From positions 3,348,001-3,412,000 of the forward strand of contig JAHYIO010000031.1 in the NCBI GenBank assembly GCA_020543525.1: 64,000 nt of DNA, written 5' to 3'. Below, in pieces: positions 38,553-50,079 of this stretch. Numbering within the stretch: the first letter of the stretch is position 1; each line of letters opens with the position of its first letter. A program made the position numbers and the translations under genes. The notes beneath the pieces are model-generated. The model was not told where the DNA came from. It saw nothing but the letters and a program-made list of their open reading frames with translations, and searched no databases. Source of the DNA: Coriolopsis trogii. Taxonomy: Eukaryota > Basidiomycota > Agaricomycetes > Polyporales > Polyporaceae.

Positions 38553-39825
38553 GGCAGAGAATGTGCAAGAACGGCGAGGAGGAGAGAGCGGAAGCTAGAG
38601 CAGAGCAAGAAAACGACGACGAGCTCGGACCGACGCAGCAGAGTCCACCGCAGAAAGACAAGTCCAGGACAAGTCTCAATTCTTGCCCGACATACCGCCC
38701 GCCACCAGATCCAAACAGGCCACAACACCGATTTCGTCCGTCGGCCCGCTCAGTGTCACTGCCTCTTGTCCCGCTCCTCATGCGCGTCCTGGCGCAAGTC
38801 AAGTGTGTGCAGATGTTATGTACATACAGTAACGGTATAGAATCTATCCATGCTGAAGCCAGCCACCTGCACGTCTGGAGCCAGACCGAACAGTTGCACA
38901 ACTGGCGACAAAGGTGAGTAGCGCTCCTTGCTACGCTTTTGCTGCGCTTGCAGTTTGTTGATCTCGCAATCGTCGTAGGTAAAGCAATCGTGTTCCTCCC
39001 ATCAATGTGAACGTGCAGGAACACCTCCTTTCTCTCCAGGCAAGATACAGTCCGGCGCATACCCGTCTTAGACAGGTAAAAGGCTCAGTACCAAAGGGCA
39101 CCGCCAGGCCGCTCAAGCCGCGGCCACGACATTATTCACTCTGGCATTTCCAAGTTGGATTCACTGCACCCGTAACTGCTGACATTACGTATGATTATCC
39201 GTACCCATGAGCGCACAATAAGGTCCATGCCCACGAGGTTTCACCGGCGTTGAGAGCTCGTTGAGAGTCTCTAGCATATCTCGTGGTACGTAGATGCTTC
39301 CACCACCTGCTGAACAGCAGATGTATACCCACTGAACTTCGCCATCTTTTATATCTCTAGGGATGTTATTCATGTCCCCACAGGTCACGAGCGAACGGCG
39401 CGATAGATGTTCTGCGTGCTGTCGTGCGCATCGGCATGCTGTGTGGTACGCATGGATCAAGTCCACCACGTTCCTTATCATGCTGAAACTTTCGTTGACA
39501 GGCCGAGCCTGGTCCGCATGTACTCCACCTATATACCGTCTCCCGTGCCTTTTCTGCGTTGCACGTCTTGCCCTCCACCATCGCCCGTTATCGTCGCCGC
39601 GCCACGAACGACGGAGCCCATTGATCACAATTGTGCCCCTCCCGCACTCACCGAATTTGTTCACGACGTTCTCCAGGCCGGCATCGTCGACAAGGTCCGC
39701 CGCGGCACGTAGCTGTACATCGCGTATCTGCTTTTCCATCCGCTTTGTCTGGTGCGTGCATTCCCCTCTTACACTGGCGCAAACATCGCTGATGGTGAAC
39801 AAAGCGTGAAACTACAGCGACTAGA
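38553..39825. other. Intergenic region upstream of GGC1 and of the truncated paralogue module
   Basis: No firmly supported gene. A 205-codon ORF on the minus strand (39185-39802) and overlapping plus-strand ORFs (39363-39809, 39407-39712) are open but show no motif. They contradict one another, and at most one could be real. Confidence 0.45.
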
Positions 39826-40770
39826 ATGTCCTCCGCTGTACAAGATGATGAAGAGTCTAAGGATTTCAATACGTTGCTACTTGGTGAACCCGTCGACCTC
39901 GTCGAGAAGAGCAAGGCCTTGTTGGACGTGCTGATCGTCGTATCCAAGCATCATCCTTTCGTCCAACGTAACATCTGTAGTCTTCACTGTGACGATAAGT
40001 AGTGACTGACTGGTATTGCACTGTACAGCGGCCGTAATGGCCTTTCGAGTTAGCATGATGTTGCACTTGGCAGGAATAAGGCGCGACCGTTTAGCCGACG
40101 CCCTCCATGTTGCCATGTGCGACATGATGGAGGCCCTGACGTTGTGCGTGTCCATCCGCATTGCTCCATTGGCGTGTCAGCTGATTTTTGTGCCAGATTG
40201 GAACACATCCCTCCGGTTGTTGATGCACCCTCAATTCTAGACCGTATTCGCCCGCGTATTGAACCAATTAGTTGTACGATAAGAGATTGCGCCAATGCTT
40301 GCAACATCTATCGGAAACGACATGCAGTCGGTATGTCAAGGGCCCTAGAGCATAATTTCTTCAGACACTTACTCCTAGCGTCAGTCAGAATCCTCACGAA
40401 GAACGCATGGCAGACGAGGTTCCATGATATCTTCGCAGCATTCGCGTACCATCGAAGATGCATCCTACTTGATCTCAAAGACTACACTGAGATCAATGTA
40501 CAGCTTGTCCAGGTCACGGTGGAGGACATCAACAAACGAATTGACAACATTCTATCTCTTTGGAACCCTCTGCCGAGTAGTATGTCCGATGGGGCCATGG
40601 CCATCGAGAACGCAGTGGGTCGCGACGGCGGCATAGTCGAGACTCTCAAAGACGAAGACGCTTTGCGGGCTTTGATGTTTTTTGATCAAAAGCTTGACGC
40701 CATGAGCATGCAGATGAAGGAGAGGAAGGGCAGGAGTACACCTAATCCACAGCCACTCAATGTCGCTGAG
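39826..40770 (+). CDS. Truncated paralogue module (helical bundle only), in frame with paralogue C
   Basis: Exons 39826-39967, 40029-40143, 40197-40330 and 40385-40770 sum to 777 nt, or 259 codons. Exons two and three (115 and 134 nt) have exactly the lengths of their counterparts in B. The text follows the family bundle (KHHPFVQ, AVMAFRVSMMLHLAGIRRD, CDMMEALTL, CANACNIYRKRHAV, WQTRFHDIFAAFAYHR). The usual first exon is missing and the coiled-coil exon is cut short. After 40770 a GTGAGA donor and an acceptor at 40822 would join it in phase 0 to 12 codons leading straight into the ATG of paralogue C (40859). The fused protein would have about 1,501 residues. Without splicing, the frame stops at 40804-40806. 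Only 88 bp separate this module from C's ATG, leaving little room for a promoter. Confidence 0.65.
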
Positions 40771-40858
40771 GTGAGAAGAACGTCTCCTCTGAGCGTCCGT
40801 TATTGACTTGAAATAATGTCAGGATTGCAATCATGCTTCCACTCTACGTCATACGCGC

Positions 40859-43800
40859 ATGACGGCCGATCCGGAAAAGAGCTTGGAAGACGCCGCTGCT
40901 GCGATCAGCGTCCCCAAGCCATATCAACCGTCCAAGGCAGACCAACGAGTGGGTCGTGTCGGTGCGTTTACTTCTTATCTACACTTCGCAATGGTTCGCT
41001 TCATGCACACTCTAGTGGATGGTCTCACTCCATACCAGGCTGCAGCACAGAGTGAAGTCACATCCGAGGCCCTTGCGTTGATCAAAGAAGAAGTCAGCAA
41101 GTTTGCCGAGCGAAGTCAGACTCTCATGTCCGCCCTGGATGTAGTCGCACAGACTCATCCTTTCATCCGAGGTAGTATCTGAAGTATCTGCTTGTGCGAG
41201 CGAAATTGAGTGATTGTTGTCCATTTCAGTGGCCGTGTCTCTCTTCAAAGCTTGCCTCGAGTTGGAGTTGACGAGACGGAAGAATGACCTCAGAGTCATC
41301 ACTCTCAATGATACTATGTGTGACATGATGGAACAGTTGACGTTGTACGTTCTGATCGTGTACGCTCACTTGGCATGCCCGTTGATTCTAACATACAGCC
41401 TGGAATACATCGCGGACCCTCAGAAGGCGGCCGAGCCCAATGGCTACTCGATCGAATACCGCCTACTTCAGCGTCTGGATTCGATCTGCAACACCATCAA
41501 GCGCTGTGCCAAACTCTGCGACACTTATCATAAGCAACGCACTGCTGGTACGTATGCTTTTCAAGTTCATTTCCTCGTTTTCACTACCTCGGTACTCATG
41601 CAAAATCTCAGTCAAGCTCTTCAAGAGCTTCAGTTGGCAAGCTGAATTCACGGAAGTGGCAGATCAGTTCGTGAACCACAACAACGGGATCCAGAGCGAT
41701 CTTCACTGGCATACGAGTATTGAACTGAAGCATGTCAAAGCGAAACTCGACCAGCTCGGCAAAGAATCAAAAGACACCAACGAAATGATGGCCATGGTAT
41801 TCCAGCGTGTCCAGTCCTCAGAGGAACATAAAGTCCTGGCCTTCGTGTCCTCGCAACCGGGTGGCCTTGATGCGGTGACGAAGGACGACAACTTACTCCA
41901 GCAGCTGCTTGCGACACTAGCCGACCGCTCGTCTGACGTCATCCTCACGGTTTCAGAGCTTCGGCAAGAGCTGGGGAAGAACATTCAGCAGTTCATCGAG
42001 GAAAACAAGGGATTTCAGCAGAAGCTCGAGGGTACCCTGAAGGTCATGGATGGTAAACTGGATGATATCAATGTTTCGATCACACGAGCGGCGCAAAATA
42101 TCATGGACGCGGTTGGCAAGGGTGCACATGACAGCGTCGAGAATGAAGTGAGTCCTCTTACTCACTCCGACGTCCGTCATCTCGTTGCTCATGCATATCA
42201 CCTTCGGCATTGGTAGAGCATACGAGAAATCTGGAAGGGCATGGTATGTTCCGTACTATGCATGTCCTGGGCGTACCCAGATTAACATCTCTACCGGTCC
42301 AAGGGTGCAAAAGGAAGTGTCAAACCGGTTGATTTCGCGAATGCCGTTCGCGAATATTTCACTGAGCACCGAAGCTTGACCGTGGACGACATTGACATCA
42401 GTTGGGCTTTGGAATCCATTCGAGATAGCCGTCGCTTGCAGCCACTTATTGAGGCACTCGACGAGAACCTTTCCTATTCTATCACTGTCGAAGAAGCCAA
42501 TGCGTTCACCACATTGCGGCCGGACGGTTGGAGGTGAGCATGCATGCGCTGCGTCACATACAAGGCACCGATTCATCTGCTTATGCTGTGGTAGTCTTCT
42601 CCGTTGGCTATCATACTGGATGTGTGGTACGTCTGACTCACCATTGCTCCGTAACATATCATGCGCTGTTCCAGTATCATTGACCGAGTAGTACTGTTTC
42701 TCTTCACAGGATTTGAGACGATTGTGCAGTGGTACTTCCGTCGGATCTGCAAGGTCATCTCCGAAGTCGTCTCAATAACGGCGGATACCCTTCCCTCAAA
42801 TCGGCGCATCATCTCTAGGTTCACGTTATCCCTTCCAGTACAGCGTGTGGAGATGCTTCTATCGCGACTTCGGGGCATCAGTAATTGGGATCATGTGCAT
42901 TTCGACACCGACCCGACATTTCTGAAGTTCAAAGACTATGTCGTGGAGAGTGAAGGTCGCATGGAACGCAAACTGCTTTCGTACAACTACTGTATCGACG
43001 ATGCAAATACGCTTGGTATGGTTGCCGATACAGGTAGAATTGAGAAGGTGACGTCACTGTTCTTCGAGTCGTTCCTCGTTATGCCTTGCGCCTGACTGTG
43101 TACACCCAAGTCCCTATTGCCCCTTATCTTCTTGCTCATGGCAAGAGCTCTAGGAATCATCCAGCAAGCCCGCTCAGTCGTGTTACATGAGAATGAACTG
43201 CAATGCATCTCAGATTCTCTGCAGACGATCATGTTGGCTGTCACGGATCGTGCTGAAAACTTGCATAGTATAGTAATCCACTCGTCCTAGCCATGTAGCA
43301 GGTCTCACCAATTTTTTCTAGCTATGTGCCAACTGCACAATTTGAATGAGAAGGACCAATTCAGCATGTACTTCTTTGGACTTGTAAGCTGAATTTGCCT
43401 TATCTCGCTGAGGCACATGTCCGATCCGCTGATCAAATCCACTCTAAGCTCTCGTCGACAACAGGAGATACTCGCAACTACTGGAAGACTATCCTTGACT
43501 ATGACCTTCAGGCTGGGAACACTGACGGACGTGTTCTCTTCACATATTCTCATGAGTCCTACGTCAAACCAGCTCAACTCCTCTACGGACCTCAAGAGGA
43601 CGAGGACCTCACAACTCAGAAGAATTTGGCTCCGTATATGTTCTTAGGCAACTGGAATGCCCTGTGGTCCACCCCTAATTGTCGACATGGAGGTGTCGTG
43701 AACTTCACAATCTCAAGGCAGGACAGGGATGGGTCCTGCTACGGCTACGGAACTGATACAAACGGCGACATTGTCTGTGTACGCATGAGCTATGAGAGCC

Positions 43801-45481
43801 AGGGCGACGAAGTGATGCTTTCGTTCACTCATGACGACACCCGACTTCGTGAGAAATCATCGCGCGAGATTCCCAAGTTGTGGCTCGCCGGCGGAGACAA
43901 TGGAGGCAGGATCAGCACAGACGAGATACACGGCTATATTCCCGTTTCCTCTGACATGGATATGTCCCAATCCGAAGTCGACGCAGATCATGGTGTGGAG
44001 GATGAAGCTAGGTGAGTTTGCATATTTCATGGCTACATCGTCTACTGACTATGTCTCTGTCCCAAGTCATCCGTACACTGGTAATCCCGGTGAGGGGTAT
44101 CCCGTTCCAGACACACATCTTGTCAGTGGCATGAATGATGAAGATATTGCACGTACTACTGTCTCGCGCTCCGAGCAAGATGAGCCCAACTTGAACGAGT
44201 CCGAAGGTACGCTGTTGCCTGGCAGACTGAGGATTAGACATGGGAGCGAGCTGATCATGTCCTCCTCAGGCGCTATCCTCATGCAAGGCAGTTTCCAAAT
44301 GACCCGTGGCCACATCAAGCCGTCAATATTGGCCTTAGCCAGCAAGGTGTTCCAGGAGAAGGGCTATCTTTCGTTATGGAAGCTGTTAGTATGCGAGGCG
44401 GTACGACCTGGGACTTTCCCGATGCAGAGGCTTTGGGCAAGGCGACAACAGCGGTTAAGGTACAACGAGCTATTGGAACTGGAGCGCAACGACGGCACTT
44501 TCCAGTTTCAGCGCGCACGCGTCAAGAGGGAGTGGGTAGACCTCATCCGGGGCATTCAGCCATCCGATCTCCAACTTTGGCGTGCAGCCCACGCTGTCCA
44601 GTCCCGTCGAGTGATTGTTCATGAAGGGTCAGTCTGTTCGATTGCATTGCATCTTAGGTTGGCGGCTGACATATATTCATACAGAGTGCGTTGCAAGGGT
44701 TGCGGAATGAGCCCCGTCAAATCGGCGCGTTTCATGTGCCTTGATTGTTGGGAAGACACCCGGGCCACCAACGTCCTTGACATATGCTGGGAGTGCTTCT
44801 CGTCAACCCGGATCCGTGACGGGAAACACACGCCAACCCATCGACTCATTCAGCTGCGAACTCCTTTGTTGTTTGCGTATCTCCAGTCGACCATCTCCTC
44901 CGCAAAATCCACGGTCTCTTCGGTTCAAGAGGAATTGATGAGGGCCGGGGACGTCGGACTGCCTTGCATGGTATGTCGGTTGAGGATTACTTCACCTTCG
45001 TACTTCTGCCGGATCATGGGGAGTGAGTTTCTTGCCGTTCAGTACACATGCACTACGAAATGCTAACATAACGTTTGAACTCCTGCCTATAGTAGAGGGC
45101 AAGCGAGTAGTCTGCCTCACTTGCAACAGTGAAATTGAGCGGACGCAACCGTGGCTGTATGAGCCAAAAGCGCACCAGAGCTCACCGGATAAGCATCACT
45201 GGTCCGACATACTGGTCTTCGTCTCCTCTGGTGCCGTGTCAAGAGTAGACTCGTCTCTCGAGGAACGTTTGACGCGCATGGAGGAAAGTATCGATGAATA
45301 TTATCGGGAGGTCAAGGATCAGCTGACGAAAGTTGAGACCACGCTAAAGGAGCAACAGGAGCAGATCATTGGGGTGCTGACGATGCAGGGGAACCTCGTG
45401 AAGGACTTACTCAGGCGCTTCACATTCGTCGTTCTCGCCTTACTTCTTGTTTCCGTTGGGATCTCTGCTTCATCATATTGA
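40859..45481 (+). CDS. Paralogue C: helical bundle - EF-hand-like - calycin-like - ZZ finger protein with C-terminal membrane segment
   Basis: Exons 40859-40961, 41016-41171, 41230-41344, 41399-41547, 41612-42147, 42217-42243, 42304-42533, 42595-42626, 42710-43047, 43111-43267, 43322-43383, 43449-44011, 44067-44206, 44270-44627, 44685-45022 and 45093-45481 total 3,693 nt (1,230 residues), an intact frame. Domain order is as in B. The EF-hand loop is degraded (DENLSYSITVEE, 415-426). The beta domain starts LGNWNALWSTPN. The ZZ finger reads CKGCGMSPVK, CLDCWED, CWECF and HTPTHR. The last exon is 90 nt longer than in B and adds a longer coiled coil plus a terminal hydrophobic stretch (FVVLALLLVSVG) preceded by LLRRF, with about eight residues after it. 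This is the pattern of a tail anchor. No other copy has it. Confidence 0.84.
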
Positions 45482-46399
45482 CTCACCGGTGCTTGCTGAG
45501 TAGTAGTACGAAGTCGGACTGTAGTATGGAAGAGACTGTAGGCACTGTTTCGGAAATGTTCCAGTACGCGGCGGGAATTTGATGTTGTCGCTGTGGAGTC
45601 TCAATCACCCTTCGCCGAGCAACTCAATGTAACGGTGACGCACACAGTTTGCTGAACATTCATCAGGCGAAGTCGTGGTAGTATTTGAGCAACGTGAGTG
45701 TGAAGAAATGCGACGCGAGTGCAGCGACGTGCAGCAACATCATGGTGTAGCAGCGTGCACGACTGGATGTCGCGTAGTGCAACTTCTTAGTACCTGCGTG
45801 GATTGCAGTAACCGGTCATGCCACGAAATGTGGAGGGGGTGCAGCATATGCGGGCACGATGCTGCGCGGACTCACCGGCCCGGGCGCCTTACGCTCACTT
45901 GACATGCTCTGGCAGCGACGTCGACCTTGACTCGTTCCTGCTCCTCCTCCAAGTCGTCTCGAGGCTTCGCGTTACTCCCGAAATCTCCTCCTGCTTAGTT
46001 GCACTGGGCGGACAGTACTGAGGACATAACAGGGACTCTGGTCACTAGCTCGTTTCACCGAATTTCTGAGTCTCTTCCGCTGATCTTAGCCTCCTTGCCA
46101 TCTAACGCTTCGGACGTCCCGTGCTCCTCCTGGTCCCTCTGTGCATATCAATACGGAACGTACCGCGTACGATGAAATGTGCGTGTTGTCTGTGTATTCT
46201 ATTGTCATCACTGCTTCCGTTACTTCCTTGCGGTACCCAGACATGTGTCGAAGAACACGAAGCCGAATCATGATAGATATGCCTCCGCCTCCACATTACT
46301 GCGCCGGCTGAGCACCCAAGTGGCCTGACTGGATGCATGTGCGTCTATATCCTCGCGACAATGTTACGCTACCGGACAGGCAGACGTACTGATCACTCT
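45482..46399. other. Intergenic region after paralogue C
   Basis: No gene supported. There is a stretch of GTG/ACG-rich sequence at about 45690-45790. Short ORFs have no counterpart elsewhere in the window. Confidence 0.5.
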
Positions 46400-47848
46400 G
46401 CTCTCTCTACGCGGTCCCCCTTTGTACGGCCCGTTCGCACCGGACGTCTATCACGGTCTCCAGCGTGTCCCTCCACATACCACACATTATGACAAGGAGA
46501 AGGTTGCCCAGTACAAGGTGAGCATTGAGGACCAGCTCTCGTGCGAGGGCCTCATCTGTGGCCAGCCCCAACAGCCTTGGCGCGCTACCGGCCTGGCGCG
46601 CTCCCAACCCCTAACACCAGGCGTCGCAGGCCCCGGATCTCAGACGAGCCTCCACCGGAGCATGAGTGCGCGTGAGACGTACAGCGCGCAGCAGCGTGAC
46701 TCGGGATATATGTCTGCTGCACCCTATCACGTTCTCAATATGGAAAACTCGATGCCTGGTAAGCATCTCTTCCCCTCCTTCCCCCTCCGATATTGCGAAA
46801 CAATCAGCCAAAGGTTGCGAGTGCGCGTCCTGCGCAGGTATCTGCGTCTTTCGACGTCAGCTGCGAGGCCGCTCGTTCTCTGTGCCACCCGCGATATGCA
46901 CCGCGACCAAGTATCGACGTGTACCGAGTGCGAGGACAGGGCCCTCGGACGCATATGCGCACAGAGGCGTAACTTTGTCGGCACGACCGCTTGCTGACTG
47001 CACCACGGCTTCTCGTAGATGCCGACTGGGTCCCCCTCCTCGTCCTCGTCCCGCCACCACAGCCGCTCTCACCACTCCCACCACGGCCAGATGCACCATC
47101 ACCAAGGTTTGTCGCCCATGATCCCGAACTCGCTCCTCTCGACGCCCTCGAATCATGCGATTCCCGAGACGGCTTCACCTCCCCGCCGCTATCGATATCC
47201 GGCCTCGACGACCTCCCATACTCGAACTACCATCCTGCGTGCCAGGGAATGGCGCGCGTGTCGATATCTGCACCGGCACCACCCGCGCCGACACTGGCAG
47301 CGGGGACTACTCAAGACCAATACATTTGGTATTTCTTCAGCTACATGTGAGATCTGACATACGTCGTTGCAGCGAGGGTATAAACAATGTCCTATTTCCG
47401 GTGAGTGTGCAGCCGAATTTGTCCGTCAACACCACCATGCCCTACGTCCATGAGGATGAGGCGCGTGACTGTGAACAGATTATTCACTCCTTGGACGCGT
47501 TCTCATGCAGGACAGTGACTGACCTCCCCTTTGCATTCACAGTCCGTCCAATCCAAGCCTAACTGTGCAGTCATACTGTCGCTCTGCACCCTCGCAGCGC
47601 TCCGCGAAGCCCGTGCGTGGCCGGCGCAGGGCCCGCCGCTGATCTTGGATAATGCGGACGTGGAGATGTTCGTATCGCGCCAATCATACGTTCGCACGCT
47701 CATGCCATTTCTGCGCGGCCTGCAGACAAACAGGCTCAGGCGGTACTTGAATGCAGATGTGGTCGCTGCTGTGCAGCTCATTGCCTACTCCCTCCTGGCG
47801 GGCAGGTCGACGGACTGGCACACTCCGCTTCTCTGCGGGTGCGAGTGA
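46400..47848 (+). other. Unresolved stretch with possible spliced coding sequence
   Basis: Several plus-strand frames look partly coding. One at 46422 reads HYDKEKVAQYKVSIEDQLS and then RDSGYMSAAPYHVLNMENSM, ending near a clean GTAAGC donor at 46759. A Cys-rich piece follows (KGCECASC). A Ser/His-rich piece lies at 47019-47200 (RHHSRSHHSHHGQMHHH). A last frame runs 47531-47848. I cannot join them into one convincing gene and recognise no family. It may be a fast-evolving regulatory protein or a decayed gene. Confidence 0.3.
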
Positions 47849-48915
47849 CCTTCGCAGAAGTGCAACGACATTGAAGTGAATTCGAGGGTGGCGCTGCACA
47901 GCATGCCCTCCCACCCGGGGGTTGTGGCGGAGGCAACGATGGTGCGTGCTTCTCTCCTCGTCTGGGGGACAGAACAGATGGCTGACTAGCGCGTACCTAC
48001 CGGTGTACTGACAGCTTCTATGACACTGATAGATATGAACTTGCTCTAAGTGAGATTGAAGCTGCGATGATCCCGCTGAGGTCTAACAAAGGGACCGGAG
48101 AGGTGGGAAGAAAAAAAGAGGAGAGGGATAGGATGGATGGAAAGGAGCGTCTGTATGACGCATATACTTGATGGATGGCGTCGGCCGTGCAATACCACGG
48201 TTGAGAGAGGACGTATATGCGTGCGTGGTCTGTAACAAACGGCATGCACGAGAACGAGTGTCGGCATAGCAGAAGACGACTCACGAGTTTGCAAGTCGCG
48301 CTATCCAGTTTAACACAAAGAGACAGGAAATGACTGCTGCTATCGGGTTGAAGTCGTAGATCCGTATGTACATGCACTATCCTGGGACAGATAGAGGAGG
48401 AACGAATGAGGAGGGAGACGGGGCGCGGGGGGATGGGCGCTTCCGAGACATAAGAGCGTGTCTTGAATCTACGCACTTGTCGAGATTACCGACAGTGCAG
48501 TATCGTGGTCTATCATATCAGAACGCAATAGAATTAAACATATGTATATAGAATATCAAAAGAAATCAGTCTAGATGGCGTCCGGGGGAATGGAGAGGAA
48601 GGGGAACTTGACATGAGACATGGGGACGGTGCTGCCAGTGGGAGGGCTTCGGAGGCGAAGCGTCTTCCAATTCGCTGCGCGCATGTCGCCTGATGTTCCA
48701 ATGCTTGATGGGGTGGTCTTAATATCGCATTGGACCTGCTTGTCCTCGTCGTCCGCGTCATCATGCACCTTCTGGTGATCGTACTGCGCTCGTACTCACT
48801 GCCAGTGGTCAACCGGCGGTCCTCAGGCCTCAGGCTCAGTCTGGCGATGGGCCGATGAAGGACTCCCGGGAACGTCGGACGGTGGTAGGAACGGACAGTA
48901 TGGACGTCCACATAA
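47849..48915. other. Intergenic region left of the inverted-repeat element
   Basis: I see nothing recognisable. ORFs on the minus strand (48018-48476, 48534-48938) are Ser/Pro/Arg-rich shadows without start context or splice logic. Confidence 0.5.
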
Positions 48916-49230
48916 TATGGTGCACGGCGCCTAGTCACCGCTTAAAATGGGCAGTGGCAAAATCGGCCAAACGACCAAATTAGGGCGCTTAGAGGGCGCT
49001 TACGGGGCGCCTAGGTCCAAGCGCCTCGGCTATTTGGCAGGAAGTGGCAAAATCAGAAGGGGATGCGCAAAATATCTCGCCCAATTTTGAGAATTGGGAC
49101 AAACGGCTTGACAGATCATCTCCCTTTGGGAAAAGGAGTCGATTGGTCAAGCCAATAAGGAAACGGGCAAAATCTCGGCACTCCCGTTTTGTTGTACAAG
49201 ATAAGCGGTGACTAGGTGCCGCGCACCATA
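48916..49230. mobile_element. 315-bp MITE-like element with 29-bp terminal inverted repeats and TA ends
   Basis: The left end (48916-48944) starts TATGGTGCACGGCGCC. The right end (49202-49230), read in reverse complement, starts TATGGTGCGCGGCACC. The 29-bp ends match at 27 positions. If the outer TA is the target duplication, the element is TA/TGGTGC...GCACCA/TA, as expected for the Tc1/mariner superfamily. The inside is non-coding and contains clustered GGCGC/GCGCC words (about 48984-49028). It lies between the unresolved stretch and paralogue D. No transposase is encoded, so it would be non-autonomous. Confidence 0.8.
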
Positions 49231-50079
49231 GAAGAGATGGAGATTGGGAACGAGCGGGGAGGATCTTGATTCTTCTTGCGCTGTTTGCGCATGCATTCTC
49301 GCCCCAAACCCTAACCCCATCATCCATCCTTCGCCACCAGATCAAGGCAACCCACAGTGCTCGTTCCTTGTCCTCTTCCCTTCTCCTTCTCGAGCTCGTC
49401 TCGCCGTATGCGACATTCTCTCGAAATCACTGAGGTGATTTGGCTCGGATTTTGTGCCACCAAATATTGTAAGTGCCGGGCGGAACTCCGCAAGCACAGA
49501 GCTCACCGTTGACCCAATGGGGGCAACGTTGGAAAGTACAGGCGACACCCGTCGCTGACCCCCCTCTAGAAGAGTGACAGGCCCTACCAGAGTTGGATAC
49601 ACCCCTTGCACAGTATGGCAGTTCTCCCCTGGCGGTACTTCAATCCTCTGCGTTTCTATCTCACTCCCGGACGTGTAGCGGTATTCTCTCACGTCTGTGG
49701 ACACTGACTTGTCAACGAGGATGACACGTGAAGGCCAACAGCCTCCTTCTTGTACTACAGCGGTAAGTTCACTGTATACTCAGAGATGTCTGGATTTGCT
49801 TATCTGCCTGGAGGTCTCCCACGCCGTCACTGAAGTAGTAAACTGCAGTGAATTCTTGCAAGCCATGGTATATCACCCGATTGCATTATCCGGCTTGCCA
49901 TCTATTGTAACTCAGGGCACTGTATCAATGCCCTCGTCTTGACGTGCCGGTGCCCACGCCAACACAGTCGCAGAGCAACCGACAGGCCCAGGCACGACTC
50001 TCATCCATATTTGAGTCCGAGCCTGCGATCAGCCCTGTTCGCTTTGTCTTCTTTGTCGACCAGCCGTGGTAAGTCCTCC
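49231..50079. other. Region upstream of paralogue D
   Basis: No supported gene. A 120-codon minus-strand ORF (49342-49704) and a plus-strand ORF (49697-49942) are open but lack motifs. The promoter of D is presumably near 49950-50079. It does not resemble the shared A/B promoter block. Confidence 0.45.

Noticed and set aside
39185..39802. 205-codon open frame on the minus strand
   Set aside because: It has no recognisable motif and overlaps equally open plus-strand frames upstream of the truncated module. The length alone is weak evidence.
49342..49704. 120-codon minus-strand frame near paralogue D
   Set aside because: It has no motif, splice support or start context. It is left as unassigned sequence.
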